Shown piece by piece: positions 54,611 through 63,297 of a stretch of 64,000 bases of DNA. Origin of the DNA: Isochrysis galbana. Its lineage: Eukaryota; Haptophyta; Isochrysidales; Isochrysidaceae. The first letter of the stretch is position 1, and every line of letters starts with the position of its first letter. Where the stretch lies: NCBI GenBank assembly GCA_018136815.1, contig CM030931.1, positions 9,356,629 to 9,420,628 on the forward strand. The letters run 5' to 3'. The position numbers were made by a program, and so were the translations under genes. Below the pieces are notes generated by a model. The model saw nothing but the letters and a program-made list of their open reading frames with translations, was not told the origin of the DNA and did not search any database.

Positions 54611-55150
54611 TTAGGGCCTGAGGGCAATGAGGAAGGTGGCAAGCCGGCGGCAGGCGCGGCTGAGGAGACGGCTTCGGAGACGATGACGGGCTGAAGCCCG
54701 TCAGCAGAGGAAGGCGGGCAGGCGGGCTTGAGCGAGGGCGAGGACGGCGGCGAGAACGACATGGAACGAGCGGCGAGGGGCGAGGGCGAGTGAGAGGAGG
54801 GCTGTGATGGCAGGGGCTGGCGAGGCGAGGCGAGTTTGTTGGGTACGAGTGTTACGAGAGCGAGAGCGACGAGAGCGAGAGCGACGGATGACGACTGACG
54901 ACAGGACGACGGACAAAGACACCCAGGAAAACACCCCGACTCTCGCCCCACGACTTTCTCACATAACTCGACTGAAATCAAACCCAAACACTCCGATCAG
55001 ACAACGACGGACGACGATCAAAGGGCGATCTGTCGACGATCTTGTCTGGAACGGGAATCGCACCATAACGGAATCGAGGGGCAATCTTGCTACGCAGGAT
55101 TCCAAGAGACTTACCGAATAAGACGAGAGAAGTGCGATATGCTTAAGGGG
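54592..55150 (-). repeat. Repeat G / LTR-element leader, copy 3
   Basis: TGACGAATTGGGA to GCAGAGGAAGGCGGGC matches 11064-11180. On the minus strand it encodes MSFSPPSSPSLKPACPPSSA. Right of it are GAGAGCGAC simple repeats and a CCCCGACTCTCGCCCC...CACATAACTCG block resembling 43700-43870. It is probably the 5' end of a retroelement read on the minus strand. Confidence 0.55.
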
Positions 55151-55990
55151 GAGGTACGAAGAGATCGCAAATTAAACCTGATTGCCCCCAGAAGCAGATA
55201 AAGAAACGCAGGGGAGATAGCAAATTAAACCTATTTGCGAGGCGCCCGGGAGGAAGAAAGGTGGGGAAACTTCCCTTCTCTTTCGAGAGAAAGAGAGAGA
55301 GCGCTCCACAACCCTAGATCCTAGGCGTACACGCGAAGTTTTTGACCGAGAACGAGAGAAAGCAGAGAATTATAACGATAAATACCGAATGACGAAGAGA
55401 AGCCTAACGAGTGTCGATTCGCGAATGCGACACCCCCCTGCTAGGATCGAGCGTCCCGCGAGGAAAGAAGAGAGCCTAACGGACATCGGAGAGCTCCAAA
55501 CAAGCCGCGAGAAAGGCGGAAGAGCAATACCTAACGAGACCGAATGACGAAGAACGAATGAGAATGAAACAATAAATTCGAATGGAAAGCCACGCGCCAA
55601 ACGCGTCGAACCCAGACGGAAGACATGACGAGTGACGTGAAGAGTGACGACCGAGAAGATACGAATCACCGAGAATCGATAAGAACGCGGAACGACGAGG
55701 ATCGAGAATCGAGAACGAGAAACGAAGGACGATAAGAACGCGGAACGACGAGAATCGAGAATCGAGAATCGAAGAACGAACGACGAACGACGAACGACGA
55801 ACTATAAGAATAGTGTGCGACGATCGAAGAGACAAGGGGTACCACACCCGTCCGGACGATAAGGTTTAGAATCGGCGGCCGGCGCGGCAGACCGCAGGAC
55901 TCAACGCTGCAACCCATCCTCTTCTCTCTTTTACGAGAGTTTTACCTGGATGTTTGGGCGGTGTGGCGGCACCCAAGTTACAACGCGGCG
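55151..55990. other. GAACGA/GAATC-rich simple-sequence region
   Basis: Imperfect repeats of CGAGAATCGAGAATC and GAACGACGAACGACG (about 55500-55800), plus a direct pair GCAAATTAAACCT (near 55167 and 55220). The Ser/Arg-rich frames it produces are not genes. It is likely retroelement-derived. Confidence 0.5.
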
Positions 55991-56439
55991 TCCCCTGTGC
56001 TCCAAGATATCAAAAGTCGAGCGACCAACGGCGAAAGGCGGCGAGATAGTACGATAGCATCGAGTACGTCACGCGCGAGCTAAACGACGAGGTACGGGGG
56101 TCTCCTGACAGAGCGCAGCGAAAGGGGAGGGAGATCCATCCTCCGTGGTCGAAAGGGGGGGCGAGCCATACCTCTCTTCCCGCGGGGGGAACTATTCGGC
56201 GGCCGCGGGGGGAAAATTCGGCGACCGCGGGGGGGAACTGGAAAAGAATTCCCATACGTTCCCGTACCGCGATCAAACGTAAACGACGGCGTTGATAGAT
56301 ATCGGAGGGGCGTGACAGTCGCGACTGTCAGAAGAACGCAGAGGGTGTATCGAGCAGAGAGACGAGGGTGCGATCCGATGGCGACAGGCGTGCGAGAGCC
56401 TCGGAGCGACAGCGAACGAAGGTAGGCGAGGGCGGTGGG

Positions 56440-56866
56440 TACAGAACGCCGTGATGGGTTTGTCCTCCTCCTTGATAGGCAGACACCAGAAACCGGAGGC
56501 GAGATCGAGCAAGCAGAGAAACAAAGAATCTCGAGAGCCTTGGCCTCGAGATAAACGATCGATCGCTTCGACGGTGAGCGGTAGAGGGCTGTCCGAGATA
56601 CGAAGCTTCGAGTTCGTGTCCCGATAGTCGACGCAGAAGCGAACGGATCCATCTTTCTTACCGACGAGAACAACCCGCGAAGCCCATGGCGAATTGGACT
56701 TACGAATGATGCCCGCCGCCTCCATCTCAGCGACGTGCTTGTCGACGATGGCGCGGCCCTCGTCACCCATCTTGGACGGAGCGTGTCGGTGGGCTGTAGC
56801 GCCGGGGAGGAGAGGCAGCTCGACCTCCTCCCCTCCCACCGCCCCCCGACGCCGGGAACTGTCCAC
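56440..56866 (-). pseudogene. Ty3/gypsy reverse transcriptase fragment
   Basis: The frame reads EVELPLLPGATAHRHAPSKM, VAEMEAAGIIRKSNSPWASR, VVLVGKKDGSVRFCVDYRDT and LLDLASGFWCLPIKEEDKPI. This is the fingers/palm part of gypsy RT (SPWASPVVLV.KKDGS.R.CVDYR.LN; LDL.SG[YF]wq.pi). The DxxSG aspartate block is present. Similarity stops after ITAFCTHR, before the YVDD box, so the element is truncated. Confidence 0.85.
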
Positions 56867-56957
56867 CCCCCCCCACCTGCGCCCTGCGCCTTCCCCCCCC
56901 CGACGCCGACGCGCTCATGGGTAAGCGCGGACCGCCATCGAAGCGCAAGGCGCGAAA

Positions 56958-57131
56958 ATGGCCAAGCAATTCCTAGCTTCGCCGGCGTTGACCGCAGGGG
57001 TGGAGCGTGTGTTCTCGGCCGCAGGGAAAATGCGCGGTGATCTGCAAAAATCTGCGAAGGATACTACTCTAGAGGCGTCTTTGTTTTTGCTAGTCAAAAC
57101 ACCGAGTGATATCGACACGGCACACGGCGTG
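56958..57131 (+). pseudogene. hAT transposase C-terminal dimerisation fragment
   Basis: MAKQFLASPALTAGVERVFS, then AAGKMRGDLQKSAKDTTLEA and SLFLLVK match the hAT dimerisation domain (A..fL.ipatsa.sERvFS.ag....dkR..L.p...eal.fl). The catalytic part is absent. It abuts the gypsy fragment. Confidence 0.85.
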
Positions 57132-57370
57132 TGTGGTGTCTTGGTGTGTGGTGTGTGGCTCTCGGGCATAGTGTAGTGTGTAGTGCTCGTAAGAGGATGA
57201 ATGCTATCTATGTACCATCTATAGTTACTATCATTATCTACATTTCGATAAGTTGGTGGTGCGCGCGGAGCGCGGCCGCTCTGAACGCTCCTATGCCTCC
57301 AGCGCCCAACGCGAGGTCAACTGCTGGTGCTCGGAGCCCCTCCCACAAGTGCCCATTAATGGTACAATAA

Positions 57371-57784
57371 CGGGGCAATTTTGAGTTTCTCAGAGGGCCC
57401 AAACTCAGCACATTAACAGGTTTAGTTTTGGGTTGGACCGAGTACTTCCCATATAGGTATAATCAGATTAGTCAATTGGAAAACCACGACATTGATTGCG
57501 GTACACATCCAATCTCCAAAGTCAGACTGAACAAACCCACAGATACCACGTGTTCGTACGATTACACATGCAATTCATCTTCATCTGAGGCCCTTGGTCA
57601 ATGTCGTGAAGTGACAACTGACTGGGCATTCACCGCAACCAACGTGCACCTTGACAGTCACAACGTCAAATGTGGACCGGGTGAAGTCATCACGCGATTC
57701 AAATTGGAGCAACATCCTACCGAAGAAGCATCTAAGAAGTCAATGAGGTACCAGTATACGTGCTGCAGAATGAGCTCGACCTAA
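57371..57784 (+). CDS. Cys-rich secreted-type domain, partial gene
   Basis: Open from a TAA at 57368 to a TAA at 57784 with no ATG, so this is an exon or remnant lacking its 5' part (possible acceptor CTCAG or TTAACAG near 57400-57420). The recognisable portion contains HDIDCGTHPISKVRL, TTCSYDYTCNSSSSEALGQC, then VHLDSHNVKCGPGEVITRFK and MRYQYTCCRM. The repeated [HD]D-x-[DN]-x-C-G...[FV]-x-L...Y-x-Y-x-C pattern suggests two copies of a disulphide-bonded extracellular module. Codons are AT-richer than the neighbouring genes, which may hint at transfer. Function unknown. Confidence 0.45.
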   Translation, partial: RGNFEFLRGPKLSTLTGLVLGWTEYFPYRYNQISQLENHDIDCGTHPISKVRLNKPTDTTCSYDYTCNSSSSEALGQCREVTTDWAFTATNVHLDSHNVKCGPGEVITRFKLEQHPTEEASKKSMRYQYTCCRMSST

Positions 57785-57884
57785 CTCGATGTCTACGCGA
57801 CGACGGGGCAAGGGGGAGAAGGGGGGGGGGCAGGGGGGGGCAAGGGGGAGAAAGGGGGGGGGCAGGGGGGAGAAGTGGGGGGGT

Positions 57885-58158
57885 ATTGTTCTTAATTTTT
57901 ATATAACTTTCACGGGGACATTTGTAAAAAAATAACCAAACCTGAGGTTGCAGCCTCTCGACGGGCCGCCAAGGCGAGCGAACCAGGCGAGCCTGTGGGG
58001 AAGACAGTAGGTCAGCAGGGCAGTCTGCTCCTGGCAAGCCATGAGGCATGTCAGGAGGATGGGCGGCTCCTCCCCCCACCGCAGGGGAGGAGTGGAGAGA
58101 AGGGGGGGCTCGTGCCCCCCCATGCCCCCCTGGGAGAACCAAGCATAAACTTATAGCA
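57885..58158 (+). repeat. Repeat F (inverted, first block) followed by retroposon A 3' end
   Basis: CCAAACCTGAGGTTGCA at 57938-57954 is the inverted repeat F block. From about 57955 the family A 3' end follows (GGCGAGCCTG, GGCAAGCCAT, GGGGAGGAGTGGAGAG, the G7-CTCGTG-C7 hairpin), ending in a mutated ACCAAGCATAAACTTATAGC. Confidence 0.75.
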
Positions 58159-58160
58159 AG

Positions 58161-58490
58161 ATGTCAATCTTCCCTACCTCTTGTCGCCCCAATTTCGTGC
58201 GTGCTCTGTCTTCTCATCCGCACAATCTGCTTGCTCACTACTACAAGGACGACCAGCCGCTCTACCTCGAGCTCGAGCGCCTTCGATACGCGCAGCATTA
58301 TGCTCTTAGCCCCGTGCTCGTCTGCGCCATAGCGAGCTTGCTGGCAGCGACAACGCTGCCAGCAAGTACCTACATTCGCAAGGCAACCCCATTACCAAAT
58401 ATCCCCAACGGTGTAGCCTTGTTGAAAAGGGTCGGTAGGATCGACGACGACGGTGGTGTACTGCATCGCACAAACGAATGCGGGGTGTGA
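58161..58490 (+). CDS. Hypothetical small protein
   Basis: 109 codons beginning MSIFPTSCRPNFVRALSSHP; residues 45-65 are hydrophobic (LSPVLVCAIASLLAATTLPA). The first half (DDQPLYLELERLRYAQHYAL) looks coding in composition. It starts two bases after the family A terminus, so it may be a truncated exon. No family recognised. Confidence 0.3.
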   Translation: MSIFPTSCRPNFVRALSSHPHNLLAHYYKDDQPLYLELERLRYAQHYALSPVLVCAIASLLAATTLPASTYIRKATPLPNIPNGVALLKRVGRIDDDGGVLHRTNECGV

Positions 58491-58552
58491 GCTTGCACGT
58501 GCTCGAGGCTGTGCATCGTGGTCACAGGCTTGTGATACAAAGACCAAGTACA

Positions 58553-60083
58553 TTATACATTACACGCGCATACCGCGGTGATCCAAGCCTGGCCTCGAAT
58601 GGTGGGGATGACTCCGAGGACCTCATCATCCGTGCCAGCGCCGACCATCGTGGTTGAAAGCAAGCGTCCGACGAACTTAGTTCCTAACGGAGCGGTGCGA
58701 AAGAACGTACCCCATTAGGGCTTTGTTGTGCGCGTTGCCCAACCGCGGCACCCAGCGCCCTCATGCACATATGTGGGGGAGTCCAGAGCCACCCTTTGGT
58801 GGGGACAGCTCAAGCGGTGGATATTTCACCTAGAATGGACTCATGCTCGAACTCCTGGCCCAATGCAAGCTGTCCTCTAGCATGCATTAGAGCCATCACA
58901 GCACATGTGCCGGTTCCACAGGGCGACCTGTGTCGAGCGCAAGCACGAGGTCTCAGACGACGCACTTGTGAAACCAAAGGGGCACCTCTCCATCTGCACC
59001 TGTCAATCATGCCCGTCCAGGTCTCGGGCCGCTCCCAATCGAATGCGCCATTGGACATTACAACGGCATTTCGAGCGTGCAGACGTGGCGGGTGGTGCTT
59101 TCCGCCGTAGGCGACCGGACACGTCGCAGCCGCAGCGTCTTCGCAGGAAGTGTTTGGCATGCTCGTGTCCAGTGCTTTGACATCGCGGAACACGAGGATA
59201 TCCGGGCCAGGGTAGTCGAGCTCAGGGTGAGTCACAGGGTGTTGATCGCGCGTTGCACGCTTGATCATCTCCCCAAGGCGACAGATCTCTCGGCCTCGGG
59301 AGGGTTCGAGGGACAAGCCCACGGCGTTGGCGTCAACGATGGCGTACTGCATACCACCGTATGCAATGCTGACGGGAACCTGAAACGGGGCTATGATGCT
59401 CGGCCGCAGGCTGTCCAAATAGATGTCAAACACCAAACGCTCATCGGCGGTGGCACATATGGTGGGCACACCTTGCCTATTGTTGGCACTTCAATCATAA
59501 GGTCGAGATCTTCCGGTCGGCAGAAGGCAGGCTGATTCTGTATCGTGACGCTCGTGACCTTGCCAGAGCTGCACTCGGCATCCACCTGGATAATGCCCGC
59601 GGGAGTTTCAAGGCTGAATCTTGTGGTTGGCGCGTCGGCAATGGGGATCATGCCCGTCTCGAGGAGCACAGTTGCTACGCAAATGGCATTGTGGCCTGAC
59701 ATCATCGGGTAGATTTTCCCTGCGGAACGGCGGTGGACAACACGTGAAGCGGCTCCGTGAAGTCGAAGCGTCATGCAGTGTAGACCAGGGCCGGCGGGTG
59801 TGGCGCTTCCCTGCTCTGCAATGACAAAGCCGTAGTCCGCCTCCGAGTGCGCAGAAGGGAAGACGAAGTTTGCATTCTGACACGGGTAACCGCGCGGTTC
59901 GAGCAGGAGCAGCTTGCGGAGCGAGTCGGCGCGCTCGCGAAGATTCTGCCTCTTCTCGCGCATTGTCGCCCCCTCGATGCGCGGGAGCCCGCCGACAACT
60001 ACGCGTGCGGGCTCACCCGCTGCATGGCAGTCGACCACGCTGAGCATTCGGCGGCCGGCCCCCCACAGACCGGTAGACGCCAT
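58553..60083 (-). CDS. Proline racemase / hydroxyproline 2-epimerase family enzyme
   Basis: Exons 59472-60083, 59000-59379, 58830-58927 and 58553-58683 join in phase (406 residues) through GT-AG introns of 92, 72 and 146 bp. Motifs run DCHAAGEPARVVVGGLPRIE, LLLEPRGYPC, MMSGHNAICVATVLLETG, VSIAYGGMQYAIVDANAVG, WTGMIDRSPCGTGTCAVMAL (spanning intron 2), FEHESILGTKFVGR (spanning intron 3) and IRGQAWITAV. The second catalytic Cys is kept (RSPCGTGT). The first active-site position is Ser129 (MSGHN) instead of the Cys of true proline racemases. The family also includes 4-hydroxyproline 2-epimerases and trans-3-hydroxyproline dehydratases, so the exact reaction is open. An extra 87-nt in-frame segment (59720-59806) with GC...AG borders interrupts a normally continuous motif (EQ...YPMMSG) and may be a GC-AG intron, giving 377 residues. 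Confidence 0.88.
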
Positions 60084-60309
60084 TGCTTCGATCGTGTTGC
60101 GGGGCGCGCGCAGGATGGATGGATGGATAAGTCGGTGGCGGTGGGTGGGCGGGTAGTAGGAAGGAGAGTATTGAGAGGGAGGGAGGGAGGGACGGGGGCG
60201 CGCTGAAGGTGCCCGACCGTCCGAAAACGACGGGGGAAGGGGCCACAGACAGGGGTAGTAGCAGTAGTAGTAGAAGTGAAAGAGCAGGGGTACTCCTAAC
60301 ACTGAAACA
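60084..60309. other. Upstream region of the racemase-family gene
   Basis: Short spacer between the racemase-family start codon and the hAT element. It holds GGGAGGGAGGGAGGGA-type purine DNA (60170-60200) and a GTAGTAGTAG triplet run (60256-60272). Confidence 0.5.
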
Positions 60310-61733
60310 CAGTGTTCGGAGTTTACTAAACAGTTTATGAACACTTGTTTACCTTCACCAAACGCGGGATATGAAACGGGTGTTCACGTCCGTTTACAAG
60401 AGCAGCGAGTCTTGGTGAACGTGAACGTAAACGGGGTTGTTTACGTAAACAATATGAACAATATGAACAATATGAACTAACTGTAAACTGTACCGGGGGG
60501 GGCGGGGTAGGCGCGGCGAGGGGGGCGTTTTGAATGTCTAGTGTCTCTAGTGCCTAGTGTCTAGTGCTAGTGCCCAGTGCCCAGTGTCTAGCTAGTGTCT
60601 AGTGTAGAGTGCAGAGTGTCGAGACGAGTTGACGAGTGCGTGAATCATTTGAATGTTCGAGTCGGGGTGTCGAGTTCCGATTTTGAGACGCTCTCCTTCC
60701 CCCCCGACCTTGGTGGCTGGTCTCTTTCACGCTCAACACCGGCGTCTTCCCAGGACGTTGCACGGCAGCCGGAATATAGGAAAACGCTTGTTTCTCCATC
60801 ATGTTCTTGAAGTATGGGTCGTCGAACCCGGACTTGCTCACGTGCATCCTCGCATACACGTACCACTGCGCTTGTGCAGTGAACGCTTGGTCCACTGGCG
60901 AAAACCTGTACTTATCGAGCGTGGATTGAGGATCTGCGGCTTCGGCGTGGCTCCGAGCCATCTTCATGAAGAGGTCATGGTGCTTCTCATCCCGACTCAC
61001 CATCTTGGCCTTGCTGACGGGGTGGGCATGATGCACGCTTTCGATGTGACGCCGAGCATTTGAAGTGATCCATGCCCCCACCCCCTTTCCAGGGTCTGCA
61101 CGACTGAGCTTCAGCAAGAAGTTGCAAGGCCGTCCATCTTCTAAGCGGTAGGTGCACACGTGCGTGAAGTCGTTGGTGATGTCCGCCTTGCTCCTCTCCG
61201 AGTTGGGTCGCAAACGTTTGATGTCCTTCCACAGCACAGACGATGACCCCTTCCTGGTCGACGTGTTCGTGTTCTTGCTCAGGTCGCCCTCAGCGTATGG
61301 AATGTGCCGATCATCATCCTCGTGGCCGTTCGCGTCAGTAGGCGTTGTGGTTGTGGGGCCGGTGGATGCGGCTGTGCGGCACATGAGGGCTGCGGGGTGT
61401 GGGGCGCGGGCGGGGTCGGAGGCGCGAGAACTCCAGGATTTAGCGGACTCGCGCGCTCTGCACTGCGCGCGCGCGGGGGGGGGGGGGGGAGGGGGGGGGG
61501 GGAAGGGGGGAGGGGGCGGGCGGGCGGGGGGGAGCGGGGGGGCGTGGGGGCGGAGCGTTTTGCGGGGGCGGCGGTTCGTGAACAGTTCATGAACAACGCA
61601 CACGTTTGTTCACGTCCGTTTACGTAATTCTCGTCATGAACCTGAACGGATATGAACACCCTGTTCACGAGCGTTAACATAGACGCTGATTCACGTCCGT
61701 TTACGAGAGAAAAAATATGAACGCCGAACACTG
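60310..61733 (-). mobile_element. hAT-superfamily DNA transposon, internally deleted (1424 bp)
   Basis: CAGTGTTCGGAGTT at the left end mirrors AACGCCGAACACTG at the right end (13/14 matches). The target duplication CTGAAACA is exact at 60302-60309 and 61734-61741 (8 bp, as in hAT). Subterminal regions carry repeated GTTCACGTCCGTTTAC and TATGAAC motifs in both ends (60340-60480; 61575-61715), as expected for transposase binding. The internal gene encodes only the N-terminal part of a transposase. Confidence 0.93.
60599..61603 (-). pseudogene. hAT transposase N-terminal part (BED zinc finger)
   Basis: A 334-codon frame. After a Pro/Ala-rich start comes a BED finger: SSSVLWKDIKRL, then CTYRLEDGRPCNFLL and NARRHIESVHHAHP (C-x8-C...H-x4-H). 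Next is the hAT pre-catalytic block DQAFTAQAQWYVYARMHVSK and FDDPYFKNMMEKQAFSYIP (like the FS.Vepp.F..ml..l.p..... region). The RNase H-like DDE domain, insertion domain and C-terminal dimerisation domain are missing, so this copy cannot transpose alone. Confidence 0.8.
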
Positions 61734-61741
61734 CTGAAACA

Positions 61742-62114
61742 CGGTGGACACGGCCTCTTCTGTTTTCTGGGACCAAATTAGCACATGCAGTAAGCCAAAA
61801 CAAAAACAAGTAAGGAAAGAGACCCGGAACGGCGACGGCGGCGGGAGAACGCCCCCCTCCCCCCCCCTCCCCTCCCCCGCTACGTGTGGTGGCTGGCGGT
61901 GGAGCGCGGTGCCGTGTGGCGACCGACGTCGGAGAGGGAGCATGCGTAGCCCTCAACACAACAAGGTTGTCAAGCAGTCGGATGCGCATCGGATGATGTT
62001 GCAGCCGCGCGCTTGGGGCCGTTGTCCGTGGATGAGGAGGGGGGGAGACGGGAGGGCCATTGATTGCATTGTAAGCACCGGCGCGCTAGCACTAGCACGA
62101 CAAGTGGTACACGT
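61742..62114. other. Spacer between the two hAT-type elements
   Basis: Mixed sequence with a C-rich run at 61853-61880; no gene recognised. Confidence 0.4.
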
Positions 62115-62122
62115 CTTCCATG

Positions 62123-62628
62123 CCTAGATGTGAAAGACAGAAACAGTGTTTTTTTTCGGAGGCCAAAAACAGTGTTTTTCACTGTTTTTCAAACGCCCTC
62201 CGTTTTTGCCACTGATTTTTTAGAGCGGGGCTGGGGCTGGGGGCCGCCCGCGCGCGGCGCGCGCGAGCGCGACGTGCGCGCGGGACCAGGCGCGCGCGAG
62301 CGCGGCGTGCGCGCGGGACCGCGGCCACCACCACCAGCACGCGCGCGGATCGCGACGCGTGCGTGGGCTTGGGGTTGAACACCGATAGCGGCTCGCCATC
62401 GGCCGAGGGGAGGGGAGGGGGCAGCGGCGGCGCCGGCCTACGTATGCGTAGGACGCAGGACGCGGAGGAGCGGAGGCGGAGGCGTTCCGCGCGCGGGGGA
62501 AAAGGCCCCCCTGCGGTATATGTGGCCCCACTGTTTTTTGCACTGTTTTTTACTGTTTTTTTTCGATTCCCCAAAAGAGCTGTTTTTAATGTCTTTCTAG
62601 ACCTCACCCGCTGTTTTTCACATCTAGG
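62123..62628. mobile_element. hAT-type MITE (506 bp)
   Basis: Terminal inverted repeats CCTAGATGTGAAAGACAG and CTGTTTTTCACATCTAGG differ at one position. The target duplication CTTCCATG is exact at 62115-62122 and 62629-62636. Subterminal ACAGTGTTTTT/CACTGTTTTT motifs repeat on both sides. The GC-rich core (62230-62510) has no coding capacity. Confidence 0.92.
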
Positions 62629-62636
62629 CTTCCATG

Positions 62637-63297
62637 CTGTCTGCCAGGTCCGTCGATCAAGATTCAAGGGAAGGGGTGGGGTAAGTAGGGCAGAGGGGAG
62701 AAGCCGCAAGGCAGGTAAAGGGAGAGGAAAGTGAACGGGCGTGGCTACGATGTACCTGTGCAGGGCCGCGCGGGTGGCGAGACAAGAGACAATGATGAAG
62801 TTTTGTTTTCACAGGGGAGAGGGGGGGGGGGCAACCATCGTTAGGTCCGGGGTGGGCGCCCACCTGTCTTTGGTCTCCGAAAGGAATCATAAGGCATCAC
62901 GTATGGCGGGAACGTAGCCCGCCCGCCCGCCACACACCCGCCCAGCTTCTCCATCACTTCCTCATCACCCACACGCCCAGAAGATTTTGAATCTACTCCT
63001 ACTGAGTCCCAAAATAGCCATCCCCCCATCATCCTGGGAGGATGCGCGTCGTGATGAACGGCATTCATTACGAAAGTTGAAGGAGTCAGAGAGCGAGGAG
63101 AGAGGAAGAAGACCCGAGAGAGTTGCAAGACGAGTGAAGTAAGTTGAGAGTCTCTATCTAGGAGAAGACAGGAGAGGGGGGGGAGGGAGAGAGTGAAGAT
63201 TGATCAGACGACGACGACTATGGAATCATCCAAGTAAGCCCCCCCCTTCCCCCCCCCCCCCCTTCCCCGCCCTCCCCCACCTCACCCTACCGCGCCG
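62637..63297. other. Intergenic, upstream of the F-box gene
   Basis: Mixed sequence, then a pyrimidine-rich, C-run leader (63239-63290) directly before the start codon. ATGGAATCATCCAAGTAAGC at 63220 could be a tiny first exon with a GTAAGC donor, but no matching acceptor is evident. Confidence 0.4.

Noticed and set aside
58763-59535. Plus-strand frames opposite the racemase-family gene
   Set aside because: The minus strand carries family motifs continuing cleanly across four phase-matched exons; plus frames have none.
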